64,000 nucleotides of DNA from CG2-30-36-16 sp964372115 (GTDB lineage: Bacteria; Bacteroidota; Ignavibacteria; Ignavibacteriales; Ignavibacteriaceae), in contig CAYJPN010000008.1 in the NCBI GenBank assembly GCA_964372115.1, positions 62,001 to 126,000 on the forward strand, in the 5' to 3' direction. A program made the translations under genes and the position numbers. Shown in pieces: positions 1 to 9,499 of the stretch. Position 1 is the stretch's first letter. Every line of letters starts with the position of its first letter. The notes under the pieces were generated by a model. It worked only from the letters and a program-made list of their open reading frames with translations, was not told the DNA's origin and made no database searches.

Positions 1-1
1 T

Positions 2-499
2 TTCAAAGGAAGCGTTGAAGAAGCTGAAATGATTTGGAATAAAGTTTTTGAAGCCGGAGAAAAATTTGGAATTCAACCTGCCGGTCTCGGATGCCGCGAC
101 TCACTTAGACTTGAGATGGGTTACTGTTTATACGGAAACGATATTGACCAAACTACAAACCCGCTCGAAGCAAATCTTGGCTGGATTACAAAAATAAACA
201 AGGGCGAATTTATAGGTCGCGATGTTTTATTAAAAGTAAAACAAGAAGGATTAAAACGTAAATTAGTGCCTATAACCGCAGATGAAAAAGCTTTTCCACG
301 CCATGGTTACGATATAACTGTGAATGGTAAAAAAATCGGTACGGTTACAAGCGGTACTGTTAGCCCGGTGTTGGAAAAACCTATCGCGCTGGGTTATGTG
401 GATATTGAACATGCAAAAGAAGGAAGCGATGTTAACTTTTTTATAAGGGGAAAAGAATTTCCTGCCAGAGTTGTTACACTTCCTTTTTTAAAAAAATAG
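2..499 (+). CDS. gcvT: Aminomethyltransferase (glycine cleavage T protein), C-terminal part
   Basis: The frame is already open at the window edge, so this is the last 165 residues of a longer gene. The visible part holds the conserved stretch GLGCRDSLRLEMGYCLYG near its start and then the C-terminal barrel domain with GTVTSGTVSPVLEKPIALGY, both typical of T protein. In the family this enzyme transfers the methylene group from the aminomethyl-lipoyl H protein to tetrahydrofolate, releasing ammonia, in the cytoplasm. The gene ends 16 bases before comB and probably shares its transcript. The N-terminal folate-binding part is outside the window, so catalytic completeness cannot be judged. Confidence 0.9.
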   Translation, partial: FKGSVEEAEMIWNKVFEAGEKFGIQPAGLGCRDSLRLEMGYCLYGNDIDQTTNPLEANLGWITKINKGEFIGRDVLLKVKQEGLKRKLVPITADEKAFPRHGYDITVNGKKIGTVTSGTVSPVLEKPIALGYVDIEHAKEGSDVNFFIRGKEFPARVVTLPFLKK

Positions 500-515
500 A
501 TTATAAAGAGAGAAG

Positions 516-1268
516 ATGAAAGTTAATGTTTTTTTATCCCCGCTTTCAGTAGATGAACTTTATTTTACTGGAAAAACAACCGTAGTTATAGATGTATTAA
601 GAGCTTCGACAACAATCGTAAATGCACTTCAAAACGGCGCAAAGGAAGTAATTCCTGTTGCAACCGTAGAGTTCGCTGTAAAAGTTTCCGGTGGAATGTT
701 CGGAGGACTTACATTGTTAGGCGGGGAACGCAACACGAAAAAAGTGGAAGGTTTTGCACTCGGTAATTCACCATCGGAATATACTTCCGAAACGATAGGT
801 GGAAAGACAATAGTTTTTTACACCACTAATGGATCTAAAGCTGTAACGAGAGCTAAATTTTCTGAAAATCTTTTTATCTGTTCGTACAATAATATTTCTG
901 CAGTTGCTGCTACATTAGTCGGATTGGATAAGGATATTGAATTATTATGCGCCGGTAAAAATAATGCATTTGCCCTGGAAGATAGCTGCTGTGCCGGTAA
1001 ACTTGTTGTTGAAATATTAGCCTTAAAAGAAGATGTAGAATTGACTGACAGTGCGCGTGCCGTACAGGCATTGCACAAGTCGTTCGGCAAGAGTATCTTT
1101 AAAATGTTAAAAGAATCGGAACATGGAAAATTGCTCGTCGAAAACGGTTTTGAAGCCGATGTCAAATTCTGCAGCAAACTTAATTCGACCGATGCAGTAC
1201 CGTATTTTACCGGGAATACATTAAAACTTTTGCCGGCTCAAACGGCTCAAACAAATAACGAAGAATAA
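516..1268 (+). CDS. comB: 2-phosphosulfolactate phosphatase family protein
   Basis: A 250-residue protein of normal family length. Family motifs are in order: DVLRASTTI near residue 26, a GGERNTKKVEGFALGNSP loop near residue 69, YTTNGSKAV near residue 102, LLCAGKNNAFALEDSCCAG near residue 143, and a C-terminal HGKLLVENGFEADVKFC. ComB removes phosphate from (R)-2-phospho-3-sulfolactate using Mg2+, a coenzyme M precursor step in methanogens; in bacteria the true role is often unknown. It lies between gcvT and ftsK with gaps of 16 and 7 bases and no link to a sulfonate pathway is visible here. Family assignment is firm, substrate is inferred. Confidence 0.85.
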   Translation: MKVNVFLSPLSVDELYFTGKTTVVIDVLRASTTIVNALQNGAKEVIPVATVEFAVKVSGGMFGGLTLLGGERNTKKVEGFALGNSPSEYTSETIGGKTIVFYTTNGSKAVTRAKFSENLFICSYNNISAVAATLVGLDKDIELLCAGKNNAFALEDSCCAGKLVVEILALKEDVELTDSARAVQALHKSFGKSIFKMLKESEHGKLLVENGFEADVKFCSKLNSTDAVPYFTGNTLKLLPAQTAQTNNEE

Positions 1269-1275
1269 TTTTAGG

Positions 1276-3777
1276 ATGGCGGTTAAGAAGAAAAAAAAGC
1301 CGGGCGAAACTTCAAAGTCAACCAGCGGCGAAAATTATTTTACTATATCTATTGATAAGAAAAAAAAGATACTCGGTATTTTTATAATTGTTTTTTCAAT
1401 ATTGGTATTATTAAGTATAATCTCTTATTCCCGTTTCGACCAGGCAAATCTTAATTATAATTTTTCTGATTTATTCAAAGTTTTTAATCCCGATGCAGCG
1501 TTCCGGGAAAAACTTTTAAGCACCCGTAACTGGCTTGGTGTTTTCGGGGCATACATTTCAGATATTTTTATAAACTCTACCCTAGGAATATTTGCCGCTG
1601 TTTTCCCGGTGATACTTTTAATTTGGGGGATAAGATTTTTCCTTAAAATAAATTTTAGAACCTTAATTCACTCCACAAACTTTCTTCTTGTTTTAGGACT
1701 TCTTACCTCGACATTTTTTGGCGTTCTTCGTTCTGAAAATTATGCATTCCGCGAGTACTATGAGTTATCCGGAAATGTTGGATATTATCTTGGCGAAGTA
1801 CTCGGGCGTTTATTGGGCGGTGCCGGCAGTATTATCTTATTAACCGCTGTTATTATTATAGTGCTAATAATCGCGTTCGATATAAAAATCGAAAAAATAT
1901 TCCATTTTATTAAAAATATTTTCAGCAGTTCGGCTGCAAAAATAAAAGAAGAAATGGAACGGAGTAAAGAAAAACCGATTGAAGATAAAAATTTACAACG
2001 GCTGAAAGAACTGAACGAAGAGAAGAAAAAAGGGAAGAAACGATCCTCAAAAGAAATTGCGTCGGGAGTTGTTGAGGAACTATCCGCCCAGGAATTAATG
2101 AAAAAAGCCGCTGATGATTATGAAACACAGATTCGTATAATTCGTAAAGATGAAAAACCGGCCAAGATTGAAGAAAATAAAATTGTAAAAGAAGAATCGA
2201 AAAAAGTTGATTTAAAAGAAACCGGCGAGCTGAACTCTGACGGTATTGATAAAGACAACGAAGCCAGATTGCCCGACCAGTGGACAGAAAAGATAAACTA
2301 CAAATTCCCCGGGTTGGATATGCTTGACCCCGCGCCGGCTCAAAATTTTATGGTTGCCGAGGAAGAACTAAAACGGAATGCAGAACTTCTGAAAGAAAAG
2401 TTAAAACTGTTTGATATTCAAATAGATGATATTTCAGTAACCCCGGGCCCGGTTGTAACGCTTTACGAAATTGTTCCTGCTCCAGGAGTAAAAATAAGCC
2501 GTATTGTTGGGCTAGAACATGATATTGCTCTTGCTCTCGCAGCACGCGGTATACGTATAATTGCCCCGATACCGGGCAAAAGCGCTATCGGTGTCGAGAT
2601 ACCAAACGCTGAAGCTACACTTGTAAATGCCCGCTCGGTACTTGCTCGTATTGCTGAATCGAAAGCGGAGCTGCCTATTGCTCTTGGTAAAACAATAAAC
2701 GGCGATGTTTATGTAACCGATCTTGCAAAAATGCCGCATATGCTTATTGCAGGCTCAACCGGTTCCGGCAAAAGTGTTGGAATAAATATGCTTATTGTAA
2801 GTCTGCTGTATTCTAAGCATCCGGCTGACGTAAAACTGATAATGATTGATCCTAAAAAAATTGAACTTTCATTTTATAACAAACTTCGGCGTCACTATCT
2901 CGCAGTTTCCCCTGATCTTGATGAAGAGATAATAACAATCCCTCAAAACGCTGTATTGCTTCTTAAGTCGGTTGAATATGAAATGGAAAAACGTTACGAT
3001 AAACTTGCAAAAGCAGGTGTTCGTAATATTGTTGATTACAACAAAAAAGTGAAAGACCCGAAAAAGCGTCCACAGGATACTGATAAGATAAAACATCATC
3101 CGATACCATATCTTGTAGTTATTATTGATGAGCTTGCGGACTTGATGATTACCGCCGGTAAAGAAGTGGAGGAGCCGATAGCGCGTCTTGCACAACTTGC
3201 CCGCGCGGTTGGTATTCATCTTGTGCTTGCAACACAGCGCCCATCTGTAAATGTTATTACCGGTGTTATAAAAGCAAACTTCAGCGCGCGTGTTGCGTAT
3301 CAGGTTGCTACAAAAATTGACTCGCGTACTATTCTCGATATGAACGGCGCTGAACAATTACTCGGAAAAGGCGATATGCTTTTTCTCCCGACAGGCTCGC
3401 CTAAACCAATTCGTATTCAAAATGCTTTTATCTCGACTGATGAAGTTGAAAAACTTACAAACTATATCTATTCTCAGCCGGCTTATTCAAAACCATACTT
3501 TTTGCCATCGCTTTATGATAAAAAGAAAGAAGCCTCTGCCGGATTTTTATCCGACCTCGATCCGATGTTTGAAGACGCAGCAAGAGTTATCGTCCGGCAT
3601 CAACAGGGTTCCGTGTCGCTCTTGCAGCGCAGGTTAAAACTCGGTTACTCACGCGCCGCCCGCATTGTTGACCAGCTTGAGGAAGCAGGCATTGTAGGAC
3701 CGAACGACGGGAGTAAAGCACGCACAGTTATTGTTGAAAACGAAGAACAACTTGAAACCATTTTGAGGAATATTTAG
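1276..3777 (+). CDS. ftsK: DNA translocase FtsK/SpoIIIE
   Basis: An 833-residue septal DNA pump. The N-terminus is very Lys-rich and is followed by about four membrane segments between residues 33 and 200, then a charged linker (about 220-345), the RecA-like motor and a C-terminal winged-helix gamma domain (about 765-833) that in the family reads KOPS sites. Walker A is GSTGSGKS near residue 493, Walker B is VVIIDELADLM near residue 614, and LVLATQRPSVNVITG follows. It drives segregation of the chromosome terminus and XerCD recombination at division. The short linker compared with the E. coli protein is usual for this group. ATG lies 7 bases after comB. Confidence 0.95.
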   Translation: MAVKKKKKPGETSKSTSGENYFTISIDKKKKILGIFIIVFSILVLLSIISYSRFDQANLNYNFSDLFKVFNPDAAFREKLLSTRNWLGVFGAYISDIFINSTLGIFAAVFPVILLIWGIRFFLKINFRTLIHSTNFLLVLGLLTSTFFGVLRSENYAFREYYELSGNVGYYLGEVLGRLLGGAGSIILLTAVIIIVLIIAFDIKIEKIFHFIKNIFSSSAAKIKEEMERSKEKPIEDKNLQRLKELNEEKKKGKKRSSKEIASGVVEELSAQELMKKAADDYETQIRIIRKDEKPAKIEENKIVKEESKKVDLKETGELNSDGIDKDNEARLPDQWTEKINYKFPGLDMLDPAPAQNFMVAEEELKRNAELLKEKLKLFDIQIDDISVTPGPVVTLYEIVPAPGVKISRIVGLEHDIALALAARGIRIIAPIPGKSAIGVEIPNAEATLVNARSVLARIAESKAELPIALGKTINGDVYVTDLAKMPHMLIAGSTGSGKSVGINMLIVSLLYSKHPADVKLIMIDPKKIELSFYNKLRRHYLAVSPDLDEEIITIPQNAVLLLKSVEYEMEKRYDKLAKAGVRNIVDYNKKVKDPKKRPQDTDKIKHHPIPYLVVIIDELADLMITAGKEVEEPIARLAQLARAVGIHLVLATQRPSVNVITGVIKANFSARVAYQVATKIDSRTILDMNGAEQLLGKGDMLFLPTGSPKPIRIQNAFISTDEVEKLTNYIYSQPAYSKPYFLPSLYDKKKEASAGFLSDLDPMFEDAARVIVRHQQGSVSLLQRRLKLGYSRAARIVDQLEEAGIVGPNDGSKARTVIVENEEQLETILRNI

Positions 3778-3779
3778 AT

Positions 3780-3798
3780 ATTACGGACGTAATTTTTA
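3780..3798 (+). terminator. Weak intrinsic terminator after ftsK
   Basis: ATTACGGACGTAAT is a short palindrome followed by five T residues, starting three bases after the ftsK stop codon. The stem is short, so it is only a candidate terminator. Confidence 0.35.
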
Positions 3799-3830
3799 AT
3801 TGGGAACATATACTTATTGTGGGAAGATAG

Positions 3831-4139
3831 TTATGAAATTTTAATACCGAAGGTTTTAATTTCATTAAAAAGTGGGTTTGTATCTACAAAATCTTCTTCA
3901 CGAATCGGATGCGGCTCTATTAAAAAACTAATTTTTCTTCTCAACTTCATCATCTTTACCATTTCATCGTGCGAATTTGAAAAATCATTAAGTATGATGG
4001 CAACATCTATATCGCTGTCTATACGGTTCGTTCCTTTGGCGAATGAACCGAAAAGATAGCTATTTCTGATTATATATCCCGACATACTGAGATGGGAAAC
4101 GAAGTCTTTTGCAATTTTTATTGCTGTTTGTCTATCCAT
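3831..4139 (-). CDS. MNT-type nucleotidyltransferase (antitoxin-like)
   Basis: A 102-residue minimal nucleotidyltransferase. The signature GSFAKGTNRIDSDIDVAII (near residues 31-49) matches GSx10DxD of DNA polymerase-beta-like MNT proteins, with the two metal-binding Asp in DSDID; the third acidic position is not obvious. In the family such proteins pair with HEPN RNases; in characterised pairs the MNT partner neutralises HEPN by adding AMP. Its start overlaps the end of the upstream HEPN gene by 22 bases, the usual HEPN-then-MNT order. Because HEPN is frameshifted here the pair may be inactive. Function is inferred from family and context. Confidence 0.75.
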   Translation of the reverse strand: MDRQTAIKIAKDFVSHLSMSGYIIRNSYLFGSFAKGTNRIDSDIDVAIILNDFSNSHDEMVKMMKLRRKISFLIEPHPIREEDFVDTNPLFNEIKTFGIKIS

Positions 4140-4505
4140 GCTAAAAATTCCTTAACCTTTAAAAAGTAATACTGCGTATATTCTTCATTACATTTAGTCT
4201 TAAATTCCTGTTTATAATCATCATAACGAGCCTGAATGTTGAAGGTTGTAATTACATCGAGCAAATCGATGTATTCATCCGTTAGCGCTAACTCAGTACT
4301 CATAACCAATCTAGTAAGGTCATGAGTAAAAGGAGGATTTCCTTTATGTCTTTTCATAAAGTACCCCTTCAATCTTTTTTTCAACTGAAATATGAAGAAT
4401 AAAAAGAGCCCACGAAAAACTTCTGTTTTTAAAAAGTTTTTCTGCAGTTGATAAATCTTCATCGGAAGATTTAAACCAGTAAAATATTTTTTCTTCAAAG
4501 TTCAT
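4118..4505 (-). pseudogene. HEPN-domain protein, frameshifted at an A7 run
   Basis: Reading from the ATG at 4505 gives a HEPN-like start (MNFEEKIFYWFKSSDEDLS, then STAEKLFKNRSFSWALFILH). The rest of the domain, KRLKGYFMKRHKGNPPFTHD through LAWIDKQQ, lies in another frame that is open up to 4498. The two frames meet at a run of seven T (4375-4381, A7 on the coding strand). Removing one A joins them as VEKRLKGYFMKRH and gives a 128-residue protein, normal for HEPN. The typical THDL motif is present. So the gene carries a single-base insertion, or the run was misread. It is the toxin-like partner of the overlapping MNT gene. Confidence 0.75.
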
Positions 4506-4616
4506 AGACTAATATTAGTAAAATTTGGATTTAATGTGAATAAAAATTCTTGATGCTTTATATTAATCATTGGCTCACCCCAAAATTTCATCTTCTCACC
4601 ACTCTTAAAAATTCTT

Positions 4617-4624
4617 TATATTTG
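4617..4624 (+). promoter_or_regulatory. Candidate TAnnTTTG promoter element for valS
   Basis: TATATTTG fits the Bacteroidota -7 consensus TAnnTTTG and lies 28 bases before the valS ATG. No clear upstream TTG box is seen, so the call is tentative. Confidence 0.35.
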
Positions 4625-4652
4625 CACTTTATAAAAAAACGAGAACTTGATA

Positions 4653-7304
4653 ATGACCGATAACCAGATAAATGAAATTCCAAAAGCATACGATCCCTCG
4701 CAGGTTGAGGACAAATGGTATGGTTACTGGCTTCAGAATAAAATATTTAAATCAGAAGTTGACGCAACAAAAGAACCCTACACAATTGTAATTCCACCGC
4801 CGAACATTACCGGCATGCTAACTATGGGACACATTTTAAATAACACCTTGCAGGATATTATCATCCGCCAGAAAAGAATGCAGGGTTATAATGCCTGCTG
4901 GGTTCCGGGCACCGATCACGCGTCAATTGCTACCGAAACAAAGGTCATTAATTATCTAAAAGAACAAAACATAGATAAAAGAGAAATTGGGCGCGAAGAG
5001 TTTTTGAAATACTGCTGGGTTTGGAAAGAAAAATACGGCGGTATAATTATTCAGCAGCTAAAAAAACTTGGCGTAAGCTGCGACTGGGAACGCGAACGTT
5101 TTACAATGGACGATGCTTATTACAAACGGGTTCTCGAAACATTTGTAGAGCTTTATAACGAAGGTAAAATTTACCGCGGTTACAGAATGGTTAACTGGTG
5201 CCCTGCTTCAAAATCGGCTATAAGCGATGAAGAAGTAAACTATCGCACGGTTAACGGCAAACTCTGGTATTTTCAGTACCCTGTAAAAGATTCGGATGTT
5301 TTGGTAACGGTTGCAACCACTCGCCCCGAAACAATGCTCGGCGATACTGCTGTTGCCGTTAATCCGAATGATGAACGTTATAAGGACCTGATTGGCAAAA
5401 AAATTCTACTCCCAATTGTCGGTAGAGAAATTCCTATCATCGCCGATGAATATGTTGATCTTGAATTCGGCACAGGCGCGGTAAAAGTAACACCGGCGCA
5501 CGATGTAAACGATTACGATATGGGCAGCCGTCATAATCTTGAGTTTATAAATATTTTTTATGAAGACGCTACCACAAATAAAAATGTACCGGCAGAATAT
5601 CAATCGCTCGACCGCTACGAAGCGCGTAAAAAAGTTGTAGCAAAATTTGAAGAGATCGGACTTCTTTTTAAAACAGAAGATTACCAGAACAAGGTTGGTT
5701 ACAGCGAGCGCGGCGGTGTGCCAATAGAGCCCTATTTAAGCGAACAGTGGTTTATGAAAATGGATGAGTTCGCGCAGCCTGCTATAGACGCTGTTAACAA
5801 CGGCGATATAAAATTTTATCCGGGTCATTGGGTTAAAACATTTGACCACTGGATGGAAAATATAAAAGACTGGTGTATATCGCGCCAGCTTTGGTGGGGA
5901 CACCGGATACCTGTTTGGTACTGCATCGACAATACAAAAAAGGATTGCGGCGAGCCGATTGTTTCAATTGAAAAACCTGAAGCATGCCCCCATTGCGGCT
6001 CATCAAACTTAAGGCAGGACAACGATGTGCTCGACACTTGGGCATCGAGCTGGCTTTGGGCTTACGATGTTTTTAAAACCGATGAAGAAATAAAATATTA
6101 TTATCCTACGGATACACTTATTACCGCGCCCGATATAATATTCTTTTGGGTTGCACGTATGATAATGGCAGGACTTCATTTCAAAAAGGAAATTCCGTTT
6201 AAGAATGTTTACTTTACAAGCATCATCCGCGATGTACAGGGACGCAAGATGAGCAAATCGCTCGGCAACTCCCCCGACCCGCTAGAAGTAATACGCGATT
6301 ACGGTTCCGATGCGCTGCGGTTTACAGTTATCTTCCTCGCGCCGCTCGGGCAGGATGTTATGTTCAGTACCGAAAGATGCGAGATTGGAAGAAACTTTGC
6401 AAACAAACTGTGGAACGCCGGACGTTTTCTTTTAATGAACGCGCAAACAATTAATCGTGACAAATCGCTTGTTGATAAACATATCGATTTTTCCGATGAA
6501 TGGATGTTGAGCCGTTTTAACCAGACGTTAAAACAACTAAATAAAGCGATGGATGATTTCGAAATTAACAACGGTATAAAACTTATTCATTCATTCGCGT
6601 GGAACGACTTCTGCGACTGGTATATTGAACTCGCGAAGAACCGATTATACTCGGCTGAAGAAGAAGTAAAAGCGGCAGTACTTACACGCGCGCTTACGAT
6701 GTTTGAAAACCTTTTAAAACTTGTTCATCCATTTATGCCGTTTATTACCGAAGAACTGTGGCATTTAATTGAAGAAAGAAAAGACGGCGAATCAATCTCA
6801 ACATCGGCTTACCCGGTTGTCGACGAGTCGCTCATAGACCCGAAAGCGGAAGAAGAGATGGAGTTTGTACAGGCGATAATAACCGCCATTAGAAATATTC
6901 GCGGCGAGATGAACATTCCGCCTTCAAAAGCGGTAAAAGCTTTTATGAAATCGAAGGAAGTAAAACAGTACCAGATTGATTACATAAAAAAACTTGCGCG
7001 TGTTGAAGAAATAAGGGTTGATGAAAATCTATCCAAGCCGTCGGCAAGTGCTGCAACGGTTATAAAAGGATGCGAAATTTATATTCCGCTCGAAGGCTTG
7101 ATTGATCTTGATGTTGAACGCGGAAGACTTCAAAAAGAGATTGACAGGCTGCAGGGTGCGCTTACTGGCATCAACAAAAAACTTTCGAATGATAAGTTTG
7201 TAAACAACGCAGCCGCCGATGTCGTTGAAAAGGAAAGACAAAAACAAAAAGATTGGGAAGACAAACTTCATAAGTATAACGAACTGTTGTCAGCTATTTC
7301 TTAG
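4653..7304 (+). CDS. valS: Valine--tRNA ligase
   Basis: An 883-residue class Ia aminoacyl-tRNA synthetase. The HIGH-type motif TMGHILNNTLQD is near residue 54 and the KMSKS loop GRKMSKSLGNSPDP near residue 531. Between them is the CP1 editing domain with TTRPETMLGDTAVAVNP and VKVTPAHDVNDYD. An anticodon-binding helical domain follows, and the last 70 residues form the ValRS C-terminal coiled coil (RLQKEIDRLQGALTGINKK). The ATG at 4653 is preferred over an in-frame TTG six bases upstream because the protein then starts like family members (MTDNQINEIPKAYDPSQVE). It is probably monocistronic. Confidence 0.96.
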   Translation: MTDNQINEIPKAYDPSQVEDKWYGYWLQNKIFKSEVDATKEPYTIVIPPPNITGMLTMGHILNNTLQDIIIRQKRMQGYNACWVPGTDHASIATETKVINYLKEQNIDKREIGREEFLKYCWVWKEKYGGIIIQQLKKLGVSCDWERERFTMDDAYYKRVLETFVELYNEGKIYRGYRMVNWCPASKSAISDEEVNYRTVNGKLWYFQYPVKDSDVLVTVATTRPETMLGDTAVAVNPNDERYKDLIGKKILLPIVGREIPIIADEYVDLEFGTGAVKVTPAHDVNDYDMGSRHNLEFINIFYEDATTNKNVPAEYQSLDRYEARKKVVAKFEEIGLLFKTEDYQNKVGYSERGGVPIEPYLSEQWFMKMDEFAQPAIDAVNNGDIKFYPGHWVKTFDHWMENIKDWCISRQLWWGHRIPVWYCIDNTKKDCGEPIVSIEKPEACPHCGSSNLRQDNDVLDTWASSWLWAYDVFKTDEEIKYYYPTDTLITAPDIIFFWVARMIMAGLHFKKEIPFKNVYFTSIIRDVQGRKMSKSLGNSPDPLEVIRDYGSDALRFTVIFLAPLGQDVMFSTERCEIGRNFANKLWNAGRFLLMNAQTINRDKSLVDKHIDFSDEWMLSRFNQTLKQLNKAMDDFEINNGIKLIHSFAWNDFCDWYIELAKNRLYSAEEEVKAAVLTRALTMFENLLKLVHPFMPFITEELWHLIEERKDGESISTSAYPVVDESLIDPKAEEEMEFVQAIITAIRNIRGEMNIPPSKAVKAFMKSKEVKQYQIDYIKKLARVEEIRVDENLSKPSASAATVIKGCEIYIPLEGLIDLDVERGRLQKEIDRLQGALTGINKKLSNDKFVNNAAADVVEKERQKQKDWEDKLHKYNELLSAIS

Positions 7305-7307
7305 TTA

Positions 7308-7384
7308 AGGTATCCCTAAAAATCCGTTATCCGTTTCCGTTAGCTAGCGGAAACGGATTAACTAAAAGTTAGTAGAGATACCCT
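7308..7384. repeat. Nested inverted repeat after valS
   Basis: An outer pair GGTATCCCT / AGAGATACC (8 of 9 bases) encloses a perfect inner 11-bp pair ATCCGTTTCCG (7329-7339) and CGGAAACGGAT (7348-7358). Together they can fold into a long cruciform between the convergent genes valS and the T9SS protein. No T-run follows on either side, so it is not a classic intrinsic terminator, though it may serve as one. The rest of 7305-7537 shows nothing coding. Confidence 0.6.
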
Positions 7385-7537
7385 AAACCAAATTGAAGCG
7401 ACATAAACAGACGCTATTTTATAAAAACAATTTGAGTCTATTCTACAACCACACTTTAACATCCCGGCATTAATGATAGTGGTTCATTAGCAAGCACTCG
7501 TTATATGTTTTTTATTTAAAGTTAGTATCATAAAAGA

Positions 7538-9340
7538 TTATTTTAACAATACTATTTTTTTAACAGCAGAATAATTCCCCGCATCAATTTTGCAAAAGTA
7601 TACTCCGCTCGTAAAATTATGCGCTGAAAATACGGCTTTGTGAATACCGGCTTTTAGATTTTCATTAATAATCTGTGCAACCTCTTTACCCAGAATGTTG
7701 TAAACTTTCAGCGATACAAACTCATCCGTTGGAATGGAAAATTTTATAGTCGTAGTTGGGTTAAACGGATTAGGATAATTTTGTTCAAGAGCATACTCAA
7801 CCGGCACAGTGTAATCAACTTCAACGGTATTGGAGTATTTGAATGTGCCGTCGAAATCAATTTGCTTTAGTCGGTATTTGTATTTGCCGGGGACTAAATT
7901 TTCATCAGTAAATGAATAACTATTTTTTTCTGCGGATGTTCCGTTACCGTTAACAAAACCCGCAGTCTGCCACTCCTCTTTACCTTCTATCCGTTGGTTA
8001 ACGGGTTTCGCTTCGCCCAACTTTTTCCTTTCTACTTGAAATCCTTTGTTGTTCGTTTCGCTTGCAGTTGTCCAGTTGAGTAGGGCTTTTCCGTTTTCCA
8101 AGGCAACAGTAAATGATGTTAATTCAACGGGAATAAAAATAGAACGGTCGAATGGCGAAAGCCATTGCCCGCTTACACCGGAGATTATTGTTCGAATAAC
8201 TGCCCCGGTAGTCGGATCAAGTTCATGCAAACCGGCTGCATTAGAAGTTAATATGTGTCCGTTGCCAAGAATCCAAACGCCTCTATTTGCCGTTACTACA
8301 TTTAATAAACTTATAAGTGATCCGGTTGAAGAATATATGCGGACGCCGCCGCCCACGCCAAAATCGGCGATATAAATATCACCATTTGGTTGTTCAAGCA
8401 TTTCTTGCGGAAACGAAACACCGGTTATAAAATCACTTTGATATATTCCTGAATGATTGTAAGCGTGTATAGCATGACTACTTGATCCGCCGACTAAAAC
8501 ATCATTTGCTCTCCATAGAATATCATAGGGAGAACTTAGTCCGCCTGCACCGGCAGCAATAAAGTTACCAAGGTAATTTCCGGCGTTATCAAATTCTGCT
8601 ACTGTATTCTGATTTGAACCGCTTCCATTTGAAACAAGTAAGTTGCCATCCGGTTTATAAATATGTCCGCGGCAGTTATCTAAAATTGTGTTGTTCACTC
8701 CGCCGAGCGGGGCAAAATATCCCATGGGGGTTCCGGTTGTGTCGTATTCTGTTACTCCGTCGGAAAGTTGATCGGAAATGGTAATTGTGGCGCGGGGAGT
8801 TAATCTCGCAATCTTCGGAGTACCAAGCAGAACAGGGTCTTCCAATACTGCGGGGATAACAACGTCGCCGGTAATGGGGTCTAAACCAACCACACGGTCG
8901 CCGGTTGATTGCATAAACATAATATAACTGACTGTGCCGTCTGTTTGTTTGGTAACAATGGGTTCGCCTACATGCGGATTTATAATATTTTCTTTACTAT
9001 AAATAAGCCGGGCTCCTGATAAATTATAGCGGCTTTTAATTTCTTCAAAAAAGACTGTGTGCCCGCCGTCGTAGGGATTTATAAGATTTGTAATTACAGC
9101 ATAGACAGGTCTGTTGTTTTCAACCGCGAGAGCTTCCATAAAAACACCTTCGGGTGTAAATATGCTCCATGGTTGATTTTTTTCAAGCGCGGTTAAACGC
9201 GCTTCGGTTTTATGAATTGAATTGGTTTCAGATTTATCTAATAAATCAATAAAGCTTATCTGTGGTTTTAATTGCGCGAAAACCGTTACTGTAAGAAGTA
9301 TAAAAAACGAAAAAACTTTTAAAAGTAACTTAAATTTCAT
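7538..9340 (-). CDS. Secreted beta-propeller-like protein with T9SS sorting signal
   Basis: About 600 residues. The ATG at 9340 is chosen because AGGAGC lies just upstream and the protein then starts with a signal peptide (MKFKLLLKVFSFFILLTVTV). The middle has NHL/YncE-like beta-propeller features, such as YNHSGIYQSDFITGVSFPQE and GHILTSNAAGLHELDPTTG. After residue 400 comes a fibronectin-like segment found in many Ignavibacteria proteins (VELTSFTVALENGKALLNWT). The last 80 residues are a type A Por sorting domain with NYPNPFNPTTTIKFSIP and a final SGVYFCKIDAG. It is probably exported to the periplasm by Sec and to the surface by T9SS. No enzymatic motif was recognised. Confidence 0.85.
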   Translation of the reverse strand: MKFKLLLKVFSFFILLTVTVFAQLKPQISFIDLLDKSETNSIHKTEARLTALEKNQPWSIFTPEGVFMEALAVENNRPVYAVITNLINPYDGGHTVFFEEIKSRYNLSGARLIYSKENIINPHVGEPIVTKQTDGTVSYIMFMQSTGDRVVGLDPITGDVVIPAVLEDPVLLGTPKIARLTPRATITISDQLSDGVTEYDTTGTPMGYFAPLGGVNNTILDNCRGHIYKPDGNLLVSNGSGSNQNTVAEFDNAGNYLGNFIAAGAGGLSSPYDILWRANDVLVGGSSSHAIHAYNHSGIYQSDFITGVSFPQEMLEQPNGDIYIADFGVGGGVRIYSSTGSLISLLNVVTANRGVWILGNGHILTSNAAGLHELDPTTGAVIRTIISGVSGQWLSPFDRSIFIPVELTSFTVALENGKALLNWTTASETNNKGFQVERKKLGEAKPVNQRIEGKEEWQTAGFVNGNGTSAEKNSYSFTDENLVPGKYKYRLKQIDFDGTFKYSNTVEVDYTVPVEYALEQNYPNPFNPTTTIKFSIPTDEFVSLKVYNILGKEVAQIINENLKAGIHKAVFSAHNFTSGVYFCKIDAGNYSAVKKIVLLK

Positions 9341-9499
9341 TTTTGCTCCTAAATTTTGTTGAATGAATTCATCTTGATTCAAGTTCAGGTTGCTGAAATT
9401 AAAGAAAGAAATTTCTGCAAGTCCAAGATAAGAAACTTGCTACTAAATTTCATTTTCCATAGGTTTTAATATCAATTTTATAAAAAAGTGAGGATTAAA

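Noticed and set aside
2869..3357. 162-codon frame opposite ftsK
   Set aside because: It is antisense to the conserved motor domain and its composition is that of a shadow frame.
4375..4381. Programmed frameshifting at the HEPN A7 run
   Set aside because: No stimulatory stem-loop or Shine-Dalgarno-like sequence was recognised nearby; a mutation or read error is simpler.
7450..7510. Sequence resembling an attC right end (ACTCGTTATATG)
   Set aside because: No RYYYAAC partner with matching ends and no cassette-like gene in the proper orientation.
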